DNA from: Candidatus Thorarchaeota archaeon
GTDB lineage: Archaea > Asgardarchaeota > Thorarchaeia > Thorarchaeales > Thorarchaeaceae
Reading direction: 5' to 3'
NCBI GenBank assembly: GCA_016840245.1
Contig: JAEOST010000481.1
Span: 1 to 14,231, forward strand
Length of the DNA stretch: 14,231 nucleotides
Shown here: piece by piece, positions 1 to 7,320 of the stretch
Layout: each line of letters starts with the position of its first letter
Numbering within the stretch: position 1 is the first letter of the stretch
Notes under the pieces: model-generated
What the model was told of the DNA's origin: nothing
Databases searched by the model: none
The model's input: only the letters and a program-made list of their open reading frames with translations
Translations under genes and position numbers: made by a program

Positions 1-1484
1 AGGTGTTCTTTGGTGCGCTGAAAGCTGGAGCAAAGGTAGTCACATGCAATCCACTCTACAAGACAGGAGAACTGAACTTCCAGCTAATGGACACTAAGGT
101 TAAAGCTATCTTTGCTTTTGACCATCCGACATTCACACCAACATGCTATGATGCAATAAAAGGAACGGATGTCAAGACTGTCATAATCTGCAGTATCAAA
201 CCATTTCTACCTAAAGCTAAGGCAGTTATCGGAGGGCTGTTAGGCAAGGTACCCAAGAGTCCCTACTACGAGGAAGAGAACACCTTCTTCTACGAGGACA
301 TTTTAGAAACTTTTGAACCCAATGCTCCCAATGTATCCATTGATCCTCACGACACGGGAGTCCTCATATTTACAGGAGGAACCACAGGGACACCCAAAGG
401 AGCTGAGCTTACCCATCATAATCTAATCTCGAATGTACTTCAAATTGGAGAATGGGTCTATCTAGAGGAAGAGGATGTCGGTAGATCAGGAAGAGTGCGG
501 TACGGCGAGGAGGTCTATGTCGGAGCTGTCCCTTGGTACCACAGTTACGGAATGACCCTGACCCTATTGATGGCGACATGGTATGCTGGACAACTTGTCT
601 GCGTTCCAGATCCCAGAGCAGGGAAACCACCGTTAACGGATCTACTCAAGGACCTAGAGAAGAGTAAAGGGACCGTACTGAATTGTGTCCCTGCACTCTA
701 TGCAGGTATCGTGAATCATCCCAACGTCAAGAAATTCGACCTCTCTGAGATTAGCATATGTAGCTCTGGAGCAGCACCACTTCCACCAGAACTTGCTAAG
801 GAGTTTGAAGTTGTGACGGGTGCCATTCTTTTCGAGGGATATGGACTCACAGAAACCTCTCCAGTGACGCACATCAATCCTACTAACAAGCAGCACAGAA
901 TGTTTGGTTCCATTGGACTACCAATTTCAGACACTATTTGTAAGATTGTGGACCTCGAAACTGGAGAAAAGGAGATGCCTATTGGAGAAACCGGTGAGAT
1001 TGCGATACATGGTCCGCAGGTCATGAAGGGCTACTGGCAGAAACCAGACGAAACAACCAATGTCATGCGTGAATTCGATGGGAAGCGCTACTTCTTGACT
1101 GGTGATGTTGGACATATGGATGAGAACGGCTTCACATACGTGTCTGATAGAAAGAAGCAGATGATCAATGTAGGTGGTCTCAAGGCATATCCACGAGAGA
1201 TAGAGGATTTGCTCTTTACTCACCCAAAGGTCCAGATAGCTGCCGTTGTTGGAATCCCACGGGAAGAGGACCCAAGCAATGAGTTTGTCAAAGCATACAT
1301 CGTGCTCAAAGAGGGAGAAACTGCTATTGAAGAGGAGTTCATAGAGTGGTGCAGAGAGAAAATGGCTGGGTATAAACGACCGAAAGAGGTGGAGTTTAGG
1401 GAGTCCTTGCCCATGAGTAATGTCGGAAAAGTCCTGAGAAGGGTCCTGCTAGAGGAGGAACTGGAGAAACGAGGCTCCAGTTAG
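1..1484 (+). CDS. Acyl-CoA synthetase / AMP-dependent fatty acid-CoA ligase (5' truncated)
   Basis: This is an ANL-superfamily adenylating enzyme that activates a carboxylic acid, probably a medium- or long-chain fatty acid, to acyl-AMP and then acyl-CoA. The reading frame is open to the window edge, and by comparison with ~550-residue relatives roughly 60-80 N-terminal residues are missing. Counting from base 3, the P-loop-like motif TGGTTGTPKG is at 124-133, EGYGLTET at 278-285, the YFLTGD segment with Asp368 at 363-368, and the hinge DRKKQMINVGG at 382-392. The catalytic lysine in the C-terminal LPMSNVGK is Lys476, so all core motifs are intact. Chain-length specificity cannot be read. It is followed by a promoter-like element and an SCP2 lipid-carrier gene on the same strand, which fits a lipid or acyl-CoA context, although co-transcription is uncertain. 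The family call is firm; the substrate is inferred. Confidence 0.93.
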   Translation, partial: VFFGALKAGAKVVTCNPLYKTGELNFQLMDTKVKAIFAFDHPTFTPTCYDAIKGTDVKTVIICSIKPFLPKAKAVIGGLLGKVPKSPYYEEENTFFYEDILETFEPNAPNVSIDPHDTGVLIFTGGTTGTPKGAELTHHNLISNVLQIGEWVYLEEEDVGRSGRVRYGEEVYVGAVPWYHSYGMTLTLLMATWYAGQLVCVPDPRAGKPPLTDLLKDLEKSKGTVLNCVPALYAGIVNHPNVKKFDLSEISICSSGAAPLPPELAKEFEVVTGAILFEGYGLTETSPVTHINPTNKQHRMFGSIGLPISDTICKIVDLETGEKEMPIGETGEIAIHGPQVMKGYWQKPDETTNVMREFDGKRYFLTGDVGHMDENGFTYVSDRKKQMINVGGLKAYPREIEDLLFTHPKVQIAAVVGIPREEDPSNEFVKAYIVLKEGETAIEEEFIEWCREKMAGYKRPKEVEFRESLPMSNVGKVLRRVLLEEELEKRGSS

Positions 1485-1507
1485 TCTAAAGACCGTTTTA
1501 CAGAGAA

Positions 1508-1515
1508 GATATATC
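1508..1515 (+). promoter_or_regulatory. TATA-box-like element ahead of the SCP2-AOR operon
   Basis: GATATATC, preceded by the purine-rich CAGAGAA, lies in the 66-base gap after the acyl-CoA synthetase. Its centre is about 39 bases before the ATG at 1551, so initiation about 25 bases downstream would leave a short leader carrying the AGGTG ribosome site at 1540-1544. It fits an archaeal box A with a BRE-like flank. The spacing is an inference. Confidence 0.4.
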
Positions 1516-1550
1516 ACTCTAAGCTGTCAGTCCAGACTTAGGTGCCTAAA

Positions 1551-1886
1551 ATGGAGAAGGATGAGATACTAATTCAGCTTAGGTCGTTAGGAGAACGATT
1601 TGCCGACCCAAAAATAAAGCGACGATTCAAGGAATACAACAAGACCCTGCAGTTCATATTTCCCGATATAGGCGCTGAACTATACATGAAGATAGGTGAT
1701 GCTGAGCTCATCGAGGTCGCTGAAGGCATGATTGATGATGCTGAACTAAGTGTTACGATGGACTCTGTTATCTTCAAGGGAATCATTGAGAAGACAGAGA
1801 GTCCAATGGCTGCTTACTCAGCTGGTAAGCTCAAGACAAAGGGAGAAGTTCCTGACCTCTTGAAGCTTCAAAAACTGCTCTTGTAG
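1551..1886 (+). CDS. SCP2 sterol-binding domain protein (copy A)
   Basis: This is a stand-alone SCP2 (sterol carrier protein 2) domain of 111 residues, with no signal peptide and no added domain. The family folds into a hydrophobic pocket that binds lipids or acyl chains in the cytoplasm. Recognisable parts are the N-terminal helix with PKIKRRFKEYNKTLQF, the central strands, the DAELSVTMDS strand, and the ending SPMAAYSAGKLKTKGEV...LLKLQKLL, which is the typical SCP2 C-terminus. I chose ATG 1551 because AGGTG (1540-1544) sits six bases ahead of it. A GTG at 1542 would add three residues but lies inside that ribosome site. It leads the run of genes to 6848, with 15 bases to the next frame. The ligand is unknown. 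A related copy lies at 6845-7183 on the other strand. Confidence 0.85.
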   Translation: MEKDEILIQLRSLGERFADPKIKRRFKEYNKTLQFIFPDIGAELYMKIGDAELIEVAEGMIDDAELSVTMDSVIFKGIIEKTESPMAAYSAGKLKTKGEVPDLLKLQKLLL

Positions 1887-1897
1887 AATAGAGTTCT

Positions 1898-1905
1898 GGA
1901 GGTGA
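1898..1905 (+). promoter_or_regulatory. Perfect Shine-Dalgarno site that questions the dehydrogenase start
   Basis: GGAGGTGA is an eight-base match to the anti-Shine-Dalgarno end of 16S rRNA. It overlaps the GTG at 1902 that would be the longest start of the next gene. With normal spacing it points instead to CTG at 1911 (5-base spacer) or GTG at 1917 (11-base spacer). Confidence 0.7.
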
Positions 1906-2909
1906 CTCACCTGAAGGTGCTCATTACTGCACCCTTCACTGAAGAGGGACAGAAGGACCTGCAAGATTTGGAACTGGAAGTAGACTATCGTCCCTGGTTA
2001 GAAACTGGGAAACTCCACCTAGGTGCTTCGCTACTCAAATACCTGGATGAGAGTAAACCGGACATCCTGATTGTTGAGGGTGATGAGGTCAAGGAAGAGG
2101 TCATTACAGGTAGCAACCTGAAGCTGATTGGTAGTATCCGAGGAAGTCCCAACAACATCTCAGTTGCTCTTGCTACAGAGAAGAAGATACCAGTGATTGC
2201 AGCACCGGGACGAAACGCTACTGCAGTGGCTGAACTCACACTAGCCTTGATGTTGAGTCAAGCAAGAAGAATTGTGCGTGCAGACCGAATGCTCCAGAAT
2301 GAGTTCATGGTGGATGACTTTGGTGATTTTGCTGAGATGTATAAGAACACCTTAGGATTCGAGCTTAACGGTAAGACCGTAGGAATAATCGGTCTCGGAA
2401 AAATTGGTTATGAGGTTGCTATTCGGCTCAAACCCTTTGGCGTTAGATTTCTGGTCAATGATCCATATGCACCGCAGGAGAGATTCGAGGAACTAAGTGT
2501 AGAGAGTACCGATTTAGAGACCCTCCTGAAACAATCAGACATTGTCACTGTACATTGCGCACCTACAGATGAAACTCGTGGACTCCTGAAGGCAGAGCAT
2601 TTTGCAATGATGAAGAAGACAGCTATCTTCATCAACACTGCCCGGGCATCAATCACCGATGAATATGCACTCCTTGATGCGCTGAAGAACAGGACTATTG
2701 CAGGTGCAGGGCTCGATGTATTTTCAATGGAACCCGTTGACTGTGATAACATATTCTTGGAACTCGATAATGTGACAATTACACCCCATATTGGAGGAAA
2801 TACCAGAGAGACCACAGAGCGTGGGACAGAGATGATAGTTCGACAAATCAAGACATTCCTTATAGGAGAGAAACCAGAGTTCTGTCTCAACCCTGAAGTC
2901 TTCGATTAA
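1902..2909 (+). CDS. D-isomer-specific 2-hydroxyacid dehydrogenase (SerA-like)
   Basis: This is an NAD(P)-dependent dehydrogenase that interconverts a D-2-hydroxyacid and the 2-oxoacid. It has the family's single-unit length (335 residues) and no C-terminal ACT domain, so it is not a full regulated SerA. Visible motifs are PGRNATAVAEL near 104-114, the nucleotide-binding GIIGLGKIG at 161-169, and the catalytic triad: Arg248 in NTARAS, Glu277 in LDVFSMEP and His296 in TPHIGG. The start is unsettled: the frame opens with GTG at 1902, but this lies inside a strong ribosome site, and relatives begin MKVLITAP, which here would need CTG at 1911. It is 13 bases ahead of the FGGY kinase in a compact operon, so a hydroxyacid from sugar breakdown, such as glycerate, glycolate or lactate, is plausible as substrate. 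3-Phosphoglycerate remains possible. Confidence 0.9.
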   Translation: MTHLKVLITAPFTEEGQKDLQDLELEVDYRPWLETGKLHLGASLLKYLDESKPDILIVEGDEVKEEVITGSNLKLIGSIRGSPNNISVALATEKKIPVIAAPGRNATAVAELTLALMLSQARRIVRADRMLQNEFMVDDFGDFAEMYKNTLGFELNGKTVGIIGLGKIGYEVAIRLKPFGVRFLVNDPYAPQERFEELSVESTDLETLLKQSDIVTVHCAPTDETRGLLKAEHFAMMKKTAIFINTARASITDEYALLDALKNRTIAGAGLDVFSMEPVDCDNIFLELDNVTITPHIGGNTRETTERGTEMIVRQIKTFLIGEKPEFCLNPEVFD

Positions 2910-2922
2910 ATGGAGGGATTTA

Positions 2923-4422
2923 ATGGTAGTAGCTGCTGTTGATGCTGGGACCACTGGCGTTCGATGTATGATTTTAGGAAGAAAGGGAGAAGTTCTTGGA
3001 GTTGCCAGAAGGTCTTGGAGCTACACTACACCGGAGTTACTCGAGATTGCAAAGGAATTCGACCCACAGGAGTTCTGGAAACTCACCTGTGATGTAATTC
3101 GTGAGTCTATAACTTCTGCAAAGATTCCTGCATCCAACATTGATTGTGTAGCAACGACTAGCCAGCGTCATGGATTAGTCCTGCTGGATGGTGATGGAAA
3201 TGAGCTCCATGGAGGCCCAAATATTGATGCACGTGGAGCCATGATGCAGTTCATAATCGAAGATGCGTTAGAAGAGAGATACCATGAGATAACTGGCTGT
3301 TGGCCTCCATTGATGTTTGGACCCACCAGAGTCGCGTGGTTTGAGGAGGAAGAGCCAGAGATTTTCGATTCAATTGCTCATCTCTTACCGATCAATGACT
3401 GGATAACATATCGGCTCAGTGGAGTGACAGTGACTGAACCGTCTTCAGCTAGTGGCACTGGTTTCTTTGACATCGAGAAGGGTACTTGGAGTACAGAGGT
3501 CACTTCAGCTGTGGGGATTGATACTAGTATCCTTCCAAAGATTCACAAAGCAGGAGAGGTTGTGGGGGAGGTCTCTATGGAGGCTGAAAATGATTGTGGA
3601 CTTCCTCAGGGTCTCGCTGTTGCTCAGGGTGGCACTGATACACATTGTGCATTGCTTGCCTGCCAGGCACAAATAGGCGATGTGACAGTGATTGCTGGGA
3701 GTACTACACCAGTCATGACAATTATGGACAAGAAGTTCTGCGCTCCTGAACAGAAGGTCTGGACCTCAAGGCACATTATTCCCGGATTCTGGACAATGGA
3801 GAGCAATGCTACGTTAACAGGTGCGTATATTGAGTGGGTAGTTGGTCTGTTATGTGAACATGCAGAGAATAAGGAGCGATGTAAGAAGAAGATTTACGAC
3901 AATTTTGTTGAGATTCTCAAGGATATCCCTCAAGGTAGTAATGAAACCATGATTGCATTAGGACCCAGTATAATGGACTGTCAGAAGATAACGGATATTC
4001 CGTTAGCTCGTATGTTCTTCCCACAACCAGCACTGCCTCAGGTCATCCCTCTCAGTTCAGCAAATTTGATCAATGCCGTTATCGAGAACATTGCTTATGC
4101 AGTACGTGGGAATGTGGAACAACTTGAGGGATATTCTGAAATTCAAGTAGTAAAGACAGTGGGAGGAACTACAAAGTCCTCTGTGTGGGGCAACATTCTC
4201 GCAAACGTCCTAGGAAAACCTGTAGAAATACCAATTCAACCCGAAGGGAGTCTACTAGGTGCGGGTATCTGTGCGTCTGTGGGTGCTGGCTGGTACAAGA
4301 ATCTAGATGAGGCCTCCAGAGAGATGGTGAGCTGGCATCCTAGGGTTGAACCAGATGAGAAAGCCGAGGACTATCAGTCATACTATGCGCGATGGAAGGA
4401 AATTTGGATTGGAAGTGACTAA
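2923..4422 (+). CDS. FGGY-family carbohydrate kinase
   Basis: This is an ATP-dependent sugar or polyol kinase of the xylulokinase, fuculokinase and LsrK branch, at the usual full length (499 residues). Domain I starts with the phosphate-binding DAGTTGVRC at about residue 6. TSQRHGLVLLD follows near 79-89, and NIDAR carries the substrate-contacting Asp102 and Arg104. QGGTDTHCALL holds the likely catalytic base Asp239. Domain II has the ATP-binding VGGTTKSSVWGN at 413-424 and a GSLLGAG stretch near the C-terminus. The ATG at 2923 is preceded by GGAGG (2912-2916). It is followed after two bases by the class II aldolase, an arrangement typical of ketose 1-phosphate pathways such as fuculose. No sugar isomerase is in the window. 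Its exact sugar cannot be assigned, and AI-2 kinase-type similarity alone would not be proof. Confidence 0.9.
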   Translation: MVVAAVDAGTTGVRCMILGRKGEVLGVARRSWSYTTPELLEIAKEFDPQEFWKLTCDVIRESITSAKIPASNIDCVATTSQRHGLVLLDGDGNELHGGPNIDARGAMMQFIIEDALEERYHEITGCWPPLMFGPTRVAWFEEEEPEIFDSIAHLLPINDWITYRLSGVTVTEPSSASGTGFFDIEKGTWSTEVTSAVGIDTSILPKIHKAGEVVGEVSMEAENDCGLPQGLAVAQGGTDTHCALLACQAQIGDVTVIAGSTTPVMTIMDKKFCAPEQKVWTSRHIIPGFWTMESNATLTGAYIEWVVGLLCEHAENKERCKKKIYDNFVEILKDIPQGSNETMIALGPSIMDCQKITDIPLARMFFPQPALPQVIPLSSANLINAVIENIAYAVRGNVEQLEGYSEIQVVKTVGGTTKSSVWGNILANVLGKPVEIPIQPEGSLLGAGICASVGAGWYKNLDEASREMVSWHPRVEPDEKAEDYQSYYARWKEIWIGSD

Positions 4423-4424
4423 TC

Positions 4425-5060
4425 ATGTACGACGAGGAAAGACAACAACTAGTGGACATCACCATGAGGATGCTAGAGGAAAATCTAGTCATAGGTTCCT
4501 CTGGAAATGCAAGCCTCAAGGTGGGGGAACATGTGGTGATTACACCGAGCTCTGTTCATTATGTTAGTATGACCAAAGACGACGTCGTAATTCTGGATAT
4601 GGATAACAATGCAGTTGAAGGTCATAGAAATCCAAGTGTCGAGTCACAATCGCATCTTGAGATCTACAGACAAAGGGAGGACATTCGAGCAATTGTGCAC
4701 TCCCATAGTATCTATGCCACAGCTCTGGCAGTCCTAAGAAAACCACTACCACCGATTCTTGACGAGGTAGTACCAAAGTTAGGCGGAGATATTCGAGTTG
4801 CAGAATATGCAATGCCAGGTACGAAGGACCTTGCAATGAATGTCGTGAAAGCCTTTGAGGATCGTAGTGCAGCCCTCCTAGCTAACCATGGGGCATTCTG
4901 CGGTGGAAAGACTCTTGATGATGCACTATTCAACGCAATACTACTTGAACGTACATGCAGAATCTACATGACTGCACTTCAGGCTGGTGAACCTACAGAA
5001 CTACCTGAGGACGTAGTTGAGGATGAAGCAGATATCTGGGATATGATGCGGCAATATTGA
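4425..5060 (+). CDS. Class II aldolase, L-fuculose-1-phosphate aldolase (FucA)-like
   Basis: This is a zinc-dependent aldolase/adducin-family enzyme expected to split a ketose 1-phosphate into dihydroxyacetone phosphate and an aldehyde. At 211 residues it is close to E. coli FucA (215). The key residues fall at the same numbers as in that enzyme: Glu73 (VESQSH), His92 and His94 (VHSHSIYAT), and His155 (NHGAFCGG). The phosphate-binding segment GSSGNAS is at 24-30 and ITPSS at 39-43. The ATG lies two bases after the kinase stop, so the two are probably translationally coupled, and a GTG-started oxidoreductase follows nine bases later. A related dehydratase (MtnB, methylthioribulose-1-phosphate) shares this fold, and archaeal homologues can make lactaldehyde for coenzyme F420. 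The aldolase role is favoured by the kinase next door but not proven. Confidence 0.88.
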   Translation: MYDEERQQLVDITMRMLEENLVIGSSGNASLKVGEHVVITPSSVHYVSMTKDDVVILDMDNNAVEGHRNPSVESQSHLEIYRQREDIRAIVHSHSIYATALAVLRKPLPPILDEVVPKLGGDIRVAEYAMPGTKDLAMNVVKAFEDRSAALLANHGAFCGGKTLDDALFNAILLERTCRIYMTALQAGEPTELPEDVVEDEADIWDMMRQY

Positions 5061-5069
5061 GGGGATTAT

Positions 5070-6848
5070 GTGAATGGGTATATTGGTAGGATATTGGAAG
5101 TGGACTTGAGTAAAGGAACAATCGAGTCTATACCTATCAATGAGAATGTTGCTAGGCAGTTTGTGGGTGGAAGTGGATATGCATCTAGACTGCTCTATGA
5201 CTTGCTTGATTTCGGTACCGATCCACTTGGTCCAAGTAATGTCCTCCTGTTCATGACTGGACCCCTCACAGGAACAATGGCACCATGTACGGGACGCCAT
5301 ATGGTCTGTGGTAGGTCACCCCTCACAGAGTTATGGGGAGAGGCTCATGCAGGAGGTCGCTTTGGAGTCCGGCTCAAATCCTCTGGTTTTGATGGAGTTT
5401 TAGTCAAGGGAGAATCGGAAAAGCCAGTGTATCTACATATCAACGATGGACAGGCAGAGCTACAGCCAGCAGACTCTCTATGGGGCATGCTGACCGATGA
5501 AACCCATGACACACTAACCAAGGATTTGGGGAGAGTAGAAGTTGCTTGCATTGGTCCTGCTGGTGAGAATCTCGTCAGGTTTGCAGGCATTGTCAATGAT
5601 GAACGAGTGACTGCTAGATGTGGACTCGGGGCAGTAATGGGCTCCAAGAAGCTAAAGGCTATTGCAGTTGAGGGAAAGCATAAGGTCTCTCTTGCAGAGC
5701 CAGAACAATTCAAGGAGTTAGCAAGGACATCATCTAAGACTCTTGGTGAGATAATGACACACCTAAGAGATGCTGGAACTGCAATGTATGTAGATATTGG
5801 AGCAGACTTCAATGATATGCCTATCAAATACTTCCAAGAATCTGAGTTTGATGATATTCTCGATCTTAGTTCTACTGAAATGAAGGAGTTTCTCACTGGG
5901 CGGTCTGCATGTTATGCCTGTCCCATTGGTTGTGGACGAAAAGTAACCATCCCTGAGTATGATATGGATAATGTGGCAGGACCAGAGTATCAGACAATCG
6001 CTGCATTTGGGTCCAATTTGATGATATCTGATTTGAAGAAAATCTCACTGATGAACCGCCTCTGCAATCAATATGGGATGGATACAATTAGCTGTGGAAG
6101 CACCATTGGCTTTGCTACCCATCTCTGTGATTTGGGGAAGTTAGATGTCGGACTCAAGTGGAGTGACCCAGAGAGGGTAATCGAGTTGATACACGAGATT
6201 GCAAAGCGGGAAGGGCTTGGTGATGATATTGCTGAGGGCTCAAAACGAATGTCGCTAAAGTACAAAGTACCTGAACTTGCAATCCATGTAAAAGGGCTCG
6301 AAGTTCCGAATCACGACCCAAGGGCATTCTCAGGAATGGCAACTGTTTACGCAATGGCCTCACGAGGTGCAAGCCATCTTGAAGGAGATATGTACAGTGT
6401 AGATATGGGAGTAGAGGCCAGGGAGCTTGGTATCCATAGTGGAGATCGATTAGATAATGAAGCAAAGGGTTCTACTGCAGCCAAAGCTCAAGATTTTAGA
6501 GCATTCTTTGATACGATGATAATGTGTCACTTTGCAATAGTACCAACTGAGAATATGCTGCGTCTGTTGAATCTAGCAGTTGGTGGTTCATACAAACTAG
6601 AAGACATCCTCACAATTGGTGCTCGAGCTGTCACAATGAAGAGACTGATCAATCTCAAACTCGGACTACAGGTAGTCGACGATAGGCTGCCCAATCCATT
6701 GCTCAGACCCCTACCAGACGAAGCAACCTTCGATTTTGTACCTGATGTAGAAAAACAAGTAACCGAGTATTATGAGTACAGAGATTGGGATAAAACGACT
6801 GGGCACCCATCACCTAAAGCACTAAAGAACTTGGATATTGAGATCTAG
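5070..6848 (+). CDS. Aldehyde:ferredoxin oxidoreductase (tungsten, AOR family)
   Basis: This enzyme oxidises aldehydes to carboxylic acids using a tungsten bis-pterin cofactor and passes electrons to ferredoxin in the cytoplasm. Its 592 residues match the usual ~600. The start MNGYIGRILEVDLS is typical of the family and uses GTG 5070 after GGGG at 5061-5064; the overlapping ATG at 5068 meets a stop at once. The N-terminal pterin-binding part includes CGRSPLTELWGEAHAGG at 80-96. The [4Fe-4S] ligands are Cys281, Cys284 and Cys288 (CYACPIGC) plus Cys486 in TMIMCHF. AGPEYQT with Glu306, and NHDPRAF near 414-420, match conserved active-site regions. It is the last gene of the operon and would suit removal of an aldehyde made by the aldolase. 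The subclass (AOR, FOR, GAPOR-like or other) is not readable, so the substrate is inferred from context only. Confidence 0.95.
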   Translation: MNGYIGRILEVDLSKGTIESIPINENVARQFVGGSGYASRLLYDLLDFGTDPLGPSNVLLFMTGPLTGTMAPCTGRHMVCGRSPLTELWGEAHAGGRFGVRLKSSGFDGVLVKGESEKPVYLHINDGQAELQPADSLWGMLTDETHDTLTKDLGRVEVACIGPAGENLVRFAGIVNDERVTARCGLGAVMGSKKLKAIAVEGKHKVSLAEPEQFKELARTSSKTLGEIMTHLRDAGTAMYVDIGADFNDMPIKYFQESEFDDILDLSSTEMKEFLTGRSACYACPIGCGRKVTIPEYDMDNVAGPEYQTIAAFGSNLMISDLKKISLMNRLCNQYGMDTISCGSTIGFATHLCDLGKLDVGLKWSDPERVIELIHEIAKREGLGDDIAEGSKRMSLKYKVPELAIHVKGLEVPNHDPRAFSGMATVYAMASRGASHLEGDMYSVDMGVEARELGIHSGDRLDNEAKGSTAAKAQDFRAFFDTMIMCHFAIVPTENMLRLLNLAVGGSYKLEDILTIGARAVTMKRLINLKLGLQVVDDRLPNPLLRPLPDEATFDFVPDVEKQVTEYYEYRDWDKTTGHPSPKALKNLDIEI

Positions 6849-7183
6849 GCCTTCAGAAGATGTTGAAGCTTCATCAGGTCTCGTGCAGGTCCGTCAGCCT
6901 TAATCTTACCGCTCATGAATGCACGCATCGCAGAGAGTGAGCCGTCCAAGATTGAGAGTATTGTCTTACTATCTGTTGTCACGGTCATATCTGGATTCTC
7001 AGAAGCACCCTCGGATACTGTAGCTCTCCCATCTTCAAATTGGATTGACACCTGCAGGTCAAGGTCTTTGTAGGTCATTTGCATTCTTCGGGTAAATCCC
7101 TGAAACCGCTTCTGAAGTTTGGGTTCAGATATTTTGTCTACCATCCTCTGGACCGCTGCAATTATGTCCTCCTTTGTTGCCAT
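6845..7183 (-). CDS. SCP2 sterol-binding domain protein (copy B)
   Basis: A second stand-alone SCP2 domain, 112 residues, on the strand opposite to the operon. It shares with copy A the layout PKLQKRFQGF near the N-terminus, the strand PDMTVTTDS, and the ending SAMRAFMSGKIKADG...LMKLQHLL. By eye about a third of residues match copy A, so they are paralogues and not a recent duplication. I prefer the ATG at 7183, which has GAGGAG nine bases upstream; a GTG at 7207 would add eight residues that include the ribosome site. Its stop codon overlaps the stop of the oxidoreductase gene by three bases. It is divergent from the M1 peptidase. It probably binds a lipid or acyl chain; the ligand is unknown. 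Confidence 0.83.
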   Translation of the reverse strand: MATKEDIIAAVQRMVDKISEPKLQKRFQGFTRRMQMTYKDLDLQVSIQFEDGRATVSEGASENPDMTVTTDSKTILSILDGSLSAMRAFMSGKIKADGPARDLMKLQHLLKA

Positions 7184-7224
7184 TGGATGTTTCTCCTCTT
7201 GCTTCACGCGTTCATTATGTGCAT

Positions 7225-7233
7225 GTTATACTA
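7225..7233 (-). promoter_or_regulatory. TATA-like element for SCP2 copy B
   Basis: On the minus strand this reads TAGTATAAC and lies 42-50 bases before the ATG at 7183. Initiation about 25 bases downstream would place the start near 7203, leaving a short leader with the GAGGAG ribosome site. Confidence 0.3.
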
Positions 7234-7277
7234 TCTGAAAAGGTTTGTCGAGAATTGGTTACTCCAAACGCTAATGT

Positions 7278-7284
7278 GATATAG
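7278..7284 (+). promoter_or_regulatory. TATA-like element for the M1 peptidase
   Basis: GATATAG sits 37-43 bases before the ATG at 7321. Initiation about 25 bases downstream falls near 7306, just at the AGGTGA ribosome site (7307-7312). Confidence 0.3.
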
Positions 7285-7320
7285 TTCAGAAGTGATGCGG
7301 GAGCATAGGTGATAGACTCG

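Noticed and set aside
2408..2890. 160-codon open frame antisense to the dehydrogenase
   Set aside because: Shadow of a well-conserved gene. Its serine- and valine-rich composition mirrors the sense codons and no motif is recognisable.
1902..2909. Naming the dehydrogenase serA
   Set aside because: It lacks the C-terminal regulatory domain and is not near serine biosynthesis genes; the operon context points elsewhere.
2923..5060. Calling the kinase/aldolase pair an AI-2 (Lsr) system
   Set aside because: Kinase similarity to LsrK is generic to the FGGY family. No LsrB-type binding protein, transporter, LsrF/LsrG or LsrR is present, and the ahcY gene is nine kilobases away.
5345..5896. 183-codon open frame antisense to the oxidoreductase
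   Set aside because: Lies wholly inside the AOR gene, shows no ribosome site or protein signature, and reads as a codon-bias artefact.
7309..7320. GTG 7309 as start of the M1 peptidase
   Set aside because: It overlaps the AGGTGA ribosome site that serves ATG 7321, and the extra four residues (including Asp) would weaken the signal-peptide N-terminus.
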